A DNA stretch of 9,799 nucleotides, from positions 1 to 9,799 of the forward strand of contig JAOUGF010000046.1 of the NCBI GenBank assembly GCA_029857925.1. Direction: 5' to 3'. Source of the DNA: Gammaproteobacteria bacterium. Its GTDB lineage: Bacteria; Pseudomonadota; Gammaproteobacteria; S012-40. Below the pieces are notes generated by a model. The model was not told the DNA's origin. It did no database searches and saw only the letters and a program-made list of their open reading frames with translations. Shown piece by piece: positions 1 to 5,982 of this stretch. Both the position numbers and the translations under genes were made by a program. Positions within the stretch are counted from its first letter, which is position 1, and each line of letters opens with the position of its first letter.

Positions 1-48
1 AAGTGTACGCCAGGTATTGGCGCGGGTTATGCCTAGGTTATGAAACAT
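1..48 (-). CDS. 5' end of the next pilus-operon gene (partial; PilY1 expected by position)
   Basis: Reading leftward, an ATG at 48-46 is preceded by a very strong ribosome binding site (GGAGGAG, 6 nt upstream of the ATG). It opens a frame of 16 codons (MFHNLGITRANTWRTL) that runs off the window edge. It starts 28 bp after the pilX stop, so it belongs to the same operon. In the common order fimT/fimU-pilV-pilW-pilX-pilY1 the next gene is pilY1, the large tip adhesin and calcium-binding pilus biogenesis factor. Sixteen residues cannot prove this, and no domain is visible. That a gene starts here is well supported; the name is inferred from synteny only. Confidence 0.6.
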   Translation of the reverse strand, partial: MFHNLGITRANTWRTL

Positions 49-76
49 CGTTATCTCCTCCTTGCATGTTCATCAT

Positions 77-865
77 CTATTGGTTTGCCGCCATGGGTGG
101 CATTTCGGGGGTATGTGTACTTGATTCTGTCAATGTCGCCAAATTACCGAGCAAGCTGGTATGCAAAAACCCGCCGAAACGTTGCAAATGCGCGCGGGTG
201 TTGCCAATCTGCGCCGTCGCCTGAACATATATGCCGATGTATGCATCATCTTTGGGCTGTCGCACAAGTTCCAGCCACACTGCGGCTTTACGTGCCGCAG
301 GTTCTGTCCAGGTGGTGGCGCTGGTAATCAACGCGCCATCTGCGGTGGCGGTAAAAATAAGCGGCGCACCGGTCGCGAACAGTTGTTGCACGCGCAATTG
401 CGTGACGTTGTCGTGCAGGATTTGCGGTGCATACGCGTAGTCGGAGGTGTCTGTCGGCGCCGCCACTCCATGGGCCTCGCCGTCGGCAATGCGTTGTAAA
501 AGCGTCGGGCGTGTTTGCGCGATACCTTGTGTCAGCCCCGTCGAGACGATAAAGGCATAGGGCAACGTCGGCGCGTTGTCGAGCGCGTTGGGGTTGATGC
601 GCAATTGCGTATTGTCGGCCACCGTATCGCCGTTGAGGTCTGCGCCGTTCATGAAACGACCGAGCACGAGGTTGGCTGCATTCTCCGCCAATAGGCTGGT
701 TTCTTCAGTATCGCGCGTGGTGCCGCTGATTTGCGCACCCGTCGCGGTGCGCGCCATGAATTGCACCGACCCGACCATCAATGCCGACAACAACACCAAT
801 ACCAAAAGTAATACGTATCCGCGTTGGCGGGCGGTTTGTGCTGCATGGGGATATCGCTGGTTCAT
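77..865 (-). CDS. pilX: Type IV pilus minor pilin PilX
   Basis: A 262-residue minor pilin that would join PilV, PilW, PilE and a FimT-like pilin in the inner-membrane complex that primes type IV pilus assembly and carries PilY1. Residues 1-16 form a basic prepilin leader ending RQRG, followed by the hydrophobic segment YVLLLVLVLLSALMVG (17-32), which is both membrane anchor and N-terminal helix. As is usual for PilX-type pilins, Glu is missing at mature position 5 (Leu here). Residues 76-84 (DLNGDTVAD) look like an EF-hand-type loop; calcium binding is only a guess. The open frame extends further upstream to 1027, but the ATG at 865 is chosen because it has a good site (GAGGGA, about 6 nt away) and puts the leader at the N-terminus. 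The longer version would overlap pilW by about 150 bp. The site overlaps the pilW stop. The protein is somewhat longer than many PilX proteins. The family call rests on leader type and operon position. Confidence 0.85.
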   Translation of the reverse strand: MNQRYPHAAQTARQRGYVLLLVLVLLSALMVGSVQFMARTATGAQISGTTRDTEETSLLAENAANLVLGRFMNGADLNGDTVADNTQLRINPNALDNAPTLPYAFIVSTGLTQGIAQTRPTLLQRIADGEAHGVAAPTDTSDYAYAPQILHDNVTQLRVQQLFATGAPLIFTATADGALITSATTWTEPAARKAAVWLELVRQPKDDAYIGIYVQATAQIGNTRAHLQRFGGFLHTSLLGNLATLTESSTHTPEMPPMAANQ

Positions 866-875
866 TTTTGTTCCC

Positions 876-1559
876 TCAATTGCGCGGTGCGACACTGCCG
901 CTGACTGTGTAGGTGCGAACGTGCGCCAATTCAGATTTGTCGTCGGTGCGCGTAAAGCTGGCATCGATGCCCGCTGTGCGCGCGGTGACGCGTACCAAAT
1001 AACCGCCGCTCGCGATGTCGGTGACACTGTTTTGGGGTTTGCCTGTTATATTATTTAACGGCCATACATCGAGATTTATCACCGGTGATAATCCGCCGGC
1101 CAAGGTTTGCATTGCCGAATTCGCAAGATCTTCCCGTTTGGTTGCGGTGCCGATGCGGAGTTGATACGCCGTTTGTCCCGATGTCGTCCAACTCAAGCGT
1201 ACAGCGGGGGTCGAAAATTCGCCTTTATCGTTGGGCCAAACGGGATAACCCTCTGGTAATAAAAAATCCACAACAATACCGTCCGTCTCGGCAGTCCCTG
1301 GCTCATTGTCGGCATTGAGTTTTGCGGACGCGGGATAGGTAACCTGAATGGAGTCTTGTCGGGCTTGGCGTAATAGACGTGATACGATATCAAATGCAAA
1401 ATGCGCGTCTGTTTGTGTTTGGTCGCGCTGGGACTCGTTACGCGCCAGCGCATTTTGACTGACATACAGCGACGCGACGCCGACCGAAATCACCGCCGCG
1501 AGGCCCATTGCGACCAGCAGCTCTACCAAGGTGTGACCGTTATTGCGGCGCGTGTTCAT
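876..1559 (-). CDS. pilW: Type IV pilus minor pilin PilW
   Basis: A 227-residue minor pilin and component of the pilus-tip initiation complex. The leader is short (MNTRRNNG, 8 residues), cut by prepilin peptidase PilD before HTLVELLVAMGLAAV. Glu at +5 is present, but the methylated first residue is His instead of the usual Phe. A long amphipathic N-terminal helix follows (to about residue 65, with RDQTQTDAHFAFDIVSRLLRQAR), then a beta-rich C-terminal half. This layout and the length fit PilW. The ATG overlaps the pilV stop in an ATGA arrangement (4 bp). No good ribosome binding site is visible, so translation is probably coupled to pilV. Ten bp separate its stop from pilX. Confidence 0.9.
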   Translation of the reverse strand: MNTRRNNGHTLVELLVAMGLAAVISVGVASLYVSQNALARNESQRDQTQTDAHFAFDIVSRLLRQARQDSIQVTYPASAKLNADNEPGTAETDGIVVDFLLPEGYPVWPNDKGEFSTPAVRLSWTTSGQTAYQLRIGTATKREDLANSAMQTLAGGLSPVINLDVWPLNNITGKPQNSVTDIASGGYLVRVTARTAGIDASFTRTDDKSELAHVRTYTVSGSVAPRN

Positions 1560-2008
1560 AGCGGTACCAAGATGTGTGACGTCTGAAAGGTGAGATTCGC
1601 ATCAACCTGGATGTCTACCCGTAGATACAGCGGCGGCTGCCATGTTGCGGGGTCGCCAGTGCCCGCGAGCGATAGGCCGAGATCATCCACTGCGCTGACA
1701 ATGATGATCTTGAAATCTTTCGTGATGTTGTCCGTGGTGGCGAAGAATGTGTTGTATTTGGCGCCTAGGCTGAATTTATCGAGTTGCTGTTTGAATTGCG
1801 CGCGACTGACACGCAAGGATTCGTGCAGCGGTTCGACGAATTGTCTGGCGACTTGCAGCGCAGAACTATGCACCGTGTTGTCTGCGCTCAGATTAACGCT
1901 GCGCGCCGTCAAATATGCCACGCCCAACATGCCGAAGGAAAAGATTGCCAGGCTTACCAGCACCTCGATCAGCGTGAATCCGCGCATTGAATTCATTTTT
2001 TGGCGCAT
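1556..2008 (-). CDS. pilV: Type IV pilus minor pilin PilV
   Basis: A 150-residue minor pilin. Leader MRQKMNSMRG (10 residues), then the textbook cleavage and helix motif FTLIEVLVSLAIFSFGMLG with Glu at +5. The 'GMLG' helix break and the following 'ARSVNLSADNT' segment are typical of PilV/GspI-type pilins. Several starts are possible: a TTG at 2023 and ATGs at 2008, 1996 and 1987. The ATG at 2008 is preferred because GGGGA lies 8 nt upstream and it begins 1 bp after the fimT-like stop (TAATATG), matching the packing of the operon. The downstream pilW start overlaps its stop. Role inferred from family: pseudopilin in the tip complex with PilW, PilX and PilE, processed by PilD in the inner membrane. 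Confidence 0.88.
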   Translation of the reverse strand: MRQKMNSMRGFTLIEVLVSLAIFSFGMLGVAYLTARSVNLSADNTVHSSALQVARQFVEPLHESLRVSRAQFKQQLDKFSLGAKYNTFFATTDNITKDFKIIIVSAVDDLGLSLAGTGDPATWQPPLYLRVDIQVDANLTFQTSHILVPL

Positions 2009-2009
2009 A

Positions 2010-2492
2010 TTATATCCCCGCAATGGATCCTAAGGCTGATATCGTAACGGTGCGTTTATCAATGTTAGTGACCGCGTCGGCGTCCGCCGTCGCGAACTGT
2101 GTTGGTAATAGTGTGATGGTGATGTCACCACCTTGCACGGCGCCCGGTGTGGTGGAGGTGATTTCGCCGGAAGGTAGCACACGCAGCGCGAGACCTTGTG
2201 CAACGGTTGCGTGCGCGGGTAGGGTGACCACTTCGCTGACGGAGAGATCGGTCGAACTGAGCTGTATGGAGTGGCTGCCTTGCGCGAGAGAGAGGTCGAC
2301 CAACGTGCCGCGCGAACGCGCCAGCCATTTGGCCTTGTGCAGCGTCTGAATAAAGGTATTTTGGCCGCTTTCCAGGTCTTGGCGCACTATAATCGGCTTA
2401 AGGTTCGGCACGGTCAACACCGTTAATATGCCGATGATGCCCAGCGTCACCAACAGTTGAATCAGAAAACTGCCGCGTTGTTGGGCTAACAT
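2010..2492 (-). CDS. FimT/FimU/GspH-like minor pilin with a non-canonical prepilin motif
   Basis: A 160-residue GspH/FimT-type pseudopilin. Leader MLAQQRG (7 residues), then SFLIQLLVTLGIIGILTVLTVPNL. The anchor, the proline at the end of the first helix stretch and the later 'FIQTLHKAKWLARSRGTLVDLSL' helix are typical of the GspH fold. Mature position +5 is Gln, not Glu, and +1 is Ser, not Phe, which is unusual in this family. At the C-terminus, where FimT proteins often end in a 'SxxGRxR' strand, this one ends TISALGSIAGI, so basic residues implicated in FimT DNA binding are missing. The start has a strong site (GGGGAGGA, 6 nt upstream) and overlaps the pilE stop by 7 bp. It probably fills the FimU/GspH place in the tip complex. 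fimT and fimU cannot be told apart here, so no symbol is given. Confidence 0.85.
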   Translation of the reverse strand: MLAQQRGSFLIQLLVTLGIIGILTVLTVPNLKPIIVRQDLESGQNTFIQTLHKAKWLARSRGTLVDLSLAQGSHSIQLSSTDLSVSEVVTLPAHATVAQGLALRVLPSGEITSTTPGAVQGGDITITLLPTQFATADADAVTNIDKRTVTISALGSIAGI

Positions 2493-2977
2493 ACGGCGTC
2501 CTCCCCGAGAAGCCAGCAGGATTTCTCCGACGTTGGCTTGCCGGCTAAGGTTTTTGTTGTGCGTAGACCCGCATTGTTGAGCGTGTATTCATAGTCACCG
2601 GCCGCGCCTAAGCCGGTATTGCCCAGATTGCTGGCGAGGAGTTTGTAGCCGTTGCCATCAAGTGTGCATTCGATCTTGAAATTTTTGTCGCTGATCGCGG
2701 GGATATTGCAAGGGCAGGCATTGGCATCCTCACCGGCAGCGCATAGCCCATAGTTGCGGTCATCGAGGTAGCGTTTTTCCAGAAGTGCGGAGGCTTGGGT
2801 GAGCAGCGCGGCCGCGTCTTTGAGTTTGGCGTTTTTGACATAGGAGGTGTAGGCAGGAATCGCGATCCCCGCTAAAATCGCTACTATTCCGAGGGTCACT
2901 AACAGCTCGATCAGCGAGAAACCTCGCAACTGCCACACAGTAGCGTGATGATGTTCGTTTTTGGCGCCTGCCCTCAT
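2486..2977 (-). CDS. pilE: Type IV pilus minor pilin PilE
   Basis: A 163-residue type IVa pilin, first gene of the minor-pilin operon. The leader is rather long (19 residues, ending WQLRG) and cleavage precedes FSLIELLVTLGIVAILAGIA, with Glu at +5. The segment IPAYTSYVKNAKLKDAAALL and the 'EKRYLDDRNYG' motif (around residues 67-77) are typical of PilE/ComP-like minor pilins. Six cysteines are present (near 79, 88, 90, 105, 154 and the last residue), more than the usual single C-terminal disulphide pair. The start at 2977 has GAGGA 5 nt upstream, and no other Met precedes the motif. In Pseudomonas the pilE gene closes the cluster; here it opens it. It could be a major pilin in principle, but its operon position favours a minor one. 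Confidence 0.87.
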   Translation of the reverse strand: MRAGAKNEHHHATVWQLRGFSLIELLVTLGIVAILAGIAIPAYTSYVKNAKLKDAAALLTQASALLEKRYLDDRNYGLCAAGEDANACPCNIPAISDKNFKIECTLDGNGYKLLASNLGNTGLGAAGDYEYTLNNAGLRTTKTLAGKPTSEKSCWLLGEDAVC

Positions 2978-3328
2978 GCGAATCCTCGGTGTGTTATCCG
3001 TGTCGGCTGCGGCCTATGGCGCTCATCGACGACTGTCGGGAGCCCGCTGACCGATGTTATGACGCGGCGGTCTTAAACTAACATTTTATTGTCGTGTTTT
3101 TGCGAATCGTGTGCGCTGGAAGCCAGCTTTTGTAATAGTATATAATCGCCAGGGGATTATACATGGATATGGTCTGTTCAACACGCGTTCGGTACCTGCG
3201 CCGAACACGGGATGCGTTAGTGAATTGTATAAAAAACTGCAGAATATTGCCAATTTTTCACGATACGGGTGTGACGAAAGTGAATATACACGGTGGGGGG
3301 CGTAACCCTCGGCGCCCAGGTGTAGCGG
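2978..3328. promoter_or_regulatory. Divergent intergenic region between pilE and thiO
   Basis: A 351-bp stretch that must hold the promoters of the leftward pilin operon and of thiO. It is A+T-rich in the middle. A TATAAT at 3141-3146 (+) and a second AT box around 3157-3163 are candidate -10 elements, but neither has a convincing -35. A small G+C hairpin (GGGCG at 3298-3302 with CGCCC at 3313-3317) lies directly before the thiO ribosome binding site. Open frames of 64-103 codons cross this stretch on both strands, but none shows a motif. No thiamine riboswitch core (such as CTGAGA) was found. Confidence 0.45.
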
Positions 3329-4423
3329 ATGTCTGAGACGGCGATTGTCATCGGCGGCGGTATCAATGGCTTGCTCACCGCGCGTGCGCTGTCCCAACGG
3401 GGTGTTGCCGTGACATTGCTAGAACAAGCAGACATTGGTCGTGCGGCGTCGTGGGCCGGAGGCGGGATATTGTCTCCGTTGCATCCATGGCGTTATGGCG
3501 CTGAGGTACAGGCCTTGGTGCAGCGCAGTCAGGCGCTATATCCAGCATTGTGCGCGGAGTTGGCCGAACTTACTGGCATAGACCCCGAATGGACGCGCAG
3601 CGGACTGTTGACGCTGGGTGCAGATGTAGATGAAGCGCTGGCATGGTCAAACGCGAGAGGTGTGACGGCGCAGGTGGTGGCGGAATATGAGGTGCGGGAG
3701 ATCGAACCTGCTGTCGTGCCGGGTGCTGCCCCCGCTTTTTGGATGCCCGATGTCGGCCAGGTGCGCAATCCACATTTATTACAGGCGTTACAAAAAGAGT
3801 TGTGCCGACGCGGAGTGAAGATTCTGCGCCAAACCCACGTACAAGACATGCAACCTGAGGGCGCGGGGTGGAAGGTGCTGGCGGATACCGGGCATTGGAC
3901 AGCCAAGCAAGTAGTAGTGACGGCGGGGGCATGGACGGCGCGGCTATTGACGCGTTGGGCAAGTTTGGCGATCACGCCGATTAAGGGACAAATGATACAG
4001 CTGGCGACGCTGCCGGGTACTTTACAACGCATTGTATTGCAGGAAAATCGCTACATCATTCCGCGCCGCGATGGTTTGGTGTTGATTGGGAGCACGCTGG
4101 AAGACGTTGGTTTTGAAACCGCAACGACACCGCAAGCACGCGCGGAATTGCTGGAATTTGCACAACGTATTGCACCCGCATTGAGGGCATTTGAAGTAGT
4201 GCGCCAGTGGGCAGGGATACGACCGGCTGCGCCAGCGGGGATCCCCTACATCAGCGCGCATCCGCAATTTCCGGGTTTGTTTGTGAACGCCGGGCAATTT
4301 CGTAATGGCGTGGTGATGGCCCCGGCATCTGCGCAGTTAGTGGTGGATTTAATGACGGGCGCACCGCCGTGCATTTCACCAACCCCCTATAGTATTGATC
4401 GTCGTAACCTGAACTTAAGCTGA
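3329..4423 (+). CDS. thiO: Glycine oxidase ThiO (FAD-dependent)
   Basis: A 364-residue flavoenzyme of the DAO/glycine oxidase family. It oxidises glycine to dehydroglycine (iminoacetate), the nitrogen donor for the thiamine thiazole made by ThiG/ThiS. Visible: dinucleotide-binding motif GGGINGLLTARAL (9-21), the ribose-binding Glu near 32, the second FAD motif SWAGGGILSP (41-50), a substrate-domain strand with ENRYIIPRRDG (239-249), GIRP with Arg298, and GQFRNGVVMAP with Arg325. These arginines and the Tyr of RYIIPR sit where Bacillus ThiO binds the substrate carboxylate. Length is normal for the family. The start has AGGTG about 6 nt upstream. No thi biosynthesis gene adjoins; thiO next to a divergent minor-pilin cluster is an arrangement I recall from other gammaproteobacteria. 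A related amino-acid oxidase (DadA-like) is less likely given length and motif spacing. Confidence 0.9.
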   Translation: MSETAIVIGGGINGLLTARALSQRGVAVTLLEQADIGRAASWAGGGILSPLHPWRYGAEVQALVQRSQALYPALCAELAELTGIDPEWTRSGLLTLGADVDEALAWSNARGVTAQVVAEYEVREIEPAVVPGAAPAFWMPDVGQVRNPHLLQALQKELCRRGVKILRQTHVQDMQPEGAGWKVLADTGHWTAKQVVVTAGAWTARLLTRWASLAITPIKGQMIQLATLPGTLQRIVLQENRYIIPRRDGLVLIGSTLEDVGFETATTPQARAELLEFAQRIAPALRAFEVVRQWAGIRPAAPAGIPYISAHPQFPGLFVNAGQFRNGVVMAPASAQLVVDLMTGAPPCISPTPYSIDRRNLNLS

Positions 4424-4508
4424 AAAATCTAGAGTGTGATAGTGTTTTCAGATATTTTGTGCTACGCTCGAGATATTCCGTAAGATTTAAAGACTTACAA
4501 CGAAATAG

Positions 4509-4652
4509 GGCGATTCAACGACCATCGTTACTTCAGATAACGAGGCGGTGATTGCCGAGGGAATTTGTTATCTGGGGGATTGGGGCCGTCTTCGCGTTAT
4601 GCGGGCGGCGATTGGTGGGACTTTAAGGTTCAATGTCACATATGTTAGCTGA
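4509..4652 (+). pseudogene. Possible relic or short ORF resembling the start of an HxlR-type regulator
   Basis: Between a TAG (4506-4508) and a TGA (4650-4652) lies an open stretch of 47 codons, with no ATG until its second half, overlapping the start of the Fur-like gene. Its central part, GDWGRLRVMRAAIGGTLRF, resembles the helix-turn-helix start of HxlR-family regulators (pattern GDxWxxLILRxAxxGxRRF). No HxlR core follows, so if real this is a broken fragment left of the fur-like gene. The resemblance was judged by eye over about 25 residues and could be chance. The same DNA holds the dyad listed below. Confidence 0.2.
4534..4574. promoter_or_regulatory. Dyad upstream of the Fur-like gene
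   Basis: A perfect 8-bp inverted repeat, CAGATAAC (4534-4541) and GTTATCTG (4567-4574), separated by 25 bp. It lies 59 bp before the start codon of the Fur-like regulator. A smaller GGC/GCC hairpin sits inside the loop. It could be an operator (possibly autoregulatory) or an mRNA stem. The spacing is wide for a single dimer site, and the sequence is not a classical Fur box. Confidence 0.35.
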
Positions 4653-5097
4653 GACTGAAAGACGCACTTCCAAGATTCGCGCGGTAGACGTGTTGCGCCA
4701 GTATGCCATCGCACCGACGCAACAACGCGTGGAGATCGCACAATTGTTGCTCTCCAAGCCGCAACATGTGACCGCAGAGCAGGTCATGGCCATGGTGAAT
4801 GTAGATCGTCCTCGGGTGTCCAAGGCCACGGTTTATAATACGTTGGGCCTCTTTGCGCGTAAGGGTTTAGTAAAAGAAGTGATCGTTGACCCTACGAAGA
4901 TATTTTATGATTCCAACATTGATTCGCATTACCATTTCTACTGCATCACGACCGGACAGTTATGGGATGTGGGCGCGGAAACCGTGCAATTGCGCGGACT
5001 ACCCCCTCCACCGGAAGGCGCAGTGGTGGACAGCGTCGATGTCATAATCCGCTTGCGTCCCATCGCACCCCCTCCGGAAACGGATGAGGTAGTGTAG
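4633..5097 (+). CDS. Fur-family regulator, Irr-like, without CxxC zinc sites
   Basis: A 154-residue metal- or haem-responsive repressor of the Fur superfamily. The N-terminal winged helix holds TQQRVEIAQLLL (29-40), H45 in KPQHVTAEQV and the recognition helix SKATVYNTLGLFARKGLVKEV (63-83). The dimerisation part carries FYDSNIDSHYHFYC (91-104). Fur and PerR place a CxxC zinc knuckle right after this segment; here C104 is followed by ITTG, so the pair is absent, and no second CxxC occurs. This pattern, plus the 'LPPPPEGAVVDSVDVIIRLRP' tail region, resembles Irr, the haem-sensing iron regulator best known from alphaproteobacteria. The start at 4633 has TAAGG 4-5 nt upstream; an ATG at 4642 is too far from it. 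The gene stands alone, 209 bp after thiO and just ahead of a tRNA promoter. Family is sure; the Irr subtype and target genes are inferred. Confidence 0.85.
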   Translation: MSHMLAETERRTSKIRAVDVLRQYAIAPTQQRVEIAQLLLSKPQHVTAEQVMAMVNVDRPRVSKATVYNTLGLFARKGLVKEVIVDPTKIFYDSNIDSHYHFYCITTGQLWDVGAETVQLRGLPPPPEGAVVDSVDVIIRLRPIAPPPETDEVV

Positions 5098-5124
5098 GCT
5101 GGCCTGTAGATTGCGTCGTTTCTG

Positions 5125-5153
5125 TTGAGCACGCAGGGCGATTCCCGTATACT
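5125..5153 (+). promoter_or_regulatory. Sigma70 promoter of tRNA-Thr
   Basis: TTGAGC (5125-5130) and TATACT (5148-5153) are separated by exactly 17 bp. The -10 ends 11 bp before the mature tRNA start. The stretch after it, ACGCCTCC, is C-rich, as expected for a stringently controlled stable-RNA promoter. Confidence 0.75.
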
Positions 5154-5164
5154 ACGCCTCCTTG

Positions 5165-5240
<76 letters not shown>

Positions 5241-5249
5241 TGTTTAGTA

Positions 5250-5278
5250 GGCTCACCCCCTCGGGGTGGGCCTTTTTT
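5250..5278 (+). terminator. Rho-independent terminator of tRNA-Thr
   Basis: Stem GGCTCACCCC (5250-5259) and GGGGTGGGCC (5263-5272) with one T-G wobble and loop CTC, followed directly by six T (5273-5278). It starts 10 nt after the tRNA CCA end. Confidence 0.9.
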
Positions 5279-5644
5279 ATGCGTCGCAGCGTGGGCAACC
5301 GCAATCGGCACGCAATGCCTCGTTCACGCGTCACGTTGTCCACTGTCTTTATGTCGCGATAGACACCTGTCTGCCGCAACGTTGCGCAATGAAAAATGCA
5401 TTCGGCGTGAAAACGACGCGTTGCGGTATCGCGCAATTTTTGAATCCAACAATCGCCGCTGCACACGTCGTTGGTGTTAACCCAGATTTTTCCACGCCAT
5501 CCACTGCGGGCAATCACTGGTGGATCGTTTTCGCAACGCTGTGCAATGGACAATCTGTGTTTGAAACTACGCACCGAAAAAGAGCACGGCCATCGGGTGA
5601 TCCGTTATACGCTAGCGTGGTTGTCGGCACGGATAATTCGCTAT
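5279..5644. other. Stretch without recognisable gene
   Basis: About 365 bp between the tRNA terminator and the MITE-like element. Open frames exist (for example an 84-codon frame from an ATG at 5392 that ends at 5646, against the element), but none has a clear ribosome binding site with a family motif that I recognise. One plus frame ends in a K/R-rich run, TEKEHGHRVIRYTLAWLSAR, which might be a decayed transposase or regulator remnant; this is speculative. The position directly 3' of a tRNA is typical for acquired DNA, but I found no repeat of the tRNA 3' end here. Confidence 0.4.
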
Positions 5645-5803
5645 AGGGAACCTCTAAAAATTCGCTGAGCGGCGCATCGCGTCGTTGAAAAGGGTCGAAA
5701 AATGCTCAGATACGCCAGGCCTTTGAGGCAACGTGTAAACTGCGCTTTTTCGCCCCTTTCCGCCTAGCGCTGCATCCCCAGATCGAATTTTTTGAGGTTC
5801 CCT
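5645..5803. mobile_element. MITE-like palindromic element, 159 bp
   Basis: Terminal inverted repeats of 20 bp (5645-5664 and 5784-5803) match at 19 positions; they begin AGGGAACCTC and end GAGGTTCCCT. A second, subterminal inverted pair lies inside: GAAAAGGGTCGAAAAA (5687-5702) against TTTTTCGCCCCTTTC (5746-5760). The whole element can therefore fold into a long hairpin. There is no room for a transposase, so this is a non-autonomous element. The ends look like those of an IS of the IS5 type, but that assignment is from memory. I see no target duplication: the flanks are CGCTAT on the left and CCAGTT on the right. It separates the tRNA unit from the P450 gene and may bring transcription signals. 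Confidence 0.78.
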
Positions 5804-5834
5804 CCAGTTTTGCGGTAGATCCGTCCTATTTCTG

Positions 5835-5888
5835 ATAGGCGGTTAGATTAGATTGCTAAAAGCGCCCAAGGTTATAGGCGGTTGGGCG
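5835..5888 (+). promoter_or_regulatory. Direct repeats and dyad upstream of the P450 gene
   Basis: The 10-mer ATAGGCGGTT occurs at 5835-5844 and 5874-5883, 39 bp apart and in the same orientation. A dyad CGCCCAA (5863-5869) and TTGGGCG (5882-5888) with a 12-bp gap overlaps the second copy, and its right arm covers the proposed -35 hexamer. This is the layout expected for an operator controlling the P450 promoter. The binding protein is unknown. Confidence 0.4.
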
Positions 5889-5910
5889 TTGCATTAATAA
5901 GTGATATTAT
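5882..5910 (+). promoter_or_regulatory. Candidate promoter of the P450 gene (extended -10)
   Basis: A -35-like TTGGGC (5882-5887), 17-bp spacer and TATTAT (5905-5910) preceded by TG at 5902-5903, forming an extended -10. It would give a leader of about 65 nt before the P450 start. It lies outside the MITE-like element, so expression need not depend on the insertion. Confidence 0.5.
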
Positions 5911-5982
5911 TATCTTCCTTCACGTTGCCCGTCTGAATGTAATTTCGTGAGTAAAAAGTAACCGCTGATTATGGAGGTCTCA

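Noticed and set aside
866..1027. N-terminal extension of the pilX frame
   Set aside because: It would overlap pilW by about 150 bp and bury the prepilin leader. The ATG at 865 has a good ribosome binding site and the correct leader.
2978..3328. Thiamine (TPP) riboswitch before thiO
   Set aside because: The conserved TPP riboswitch core motifs are not present, and ThiO translation has an ordinary ribosome binding site.
3086..3435. Minus-strand ORFs of 72 and 103 codons crossing the thiO start, and a plus-strand 64-codon ORF at 3111-3305
   Set aside because: No motif, no clear ribosome binding site, and partly antisense to thiO.
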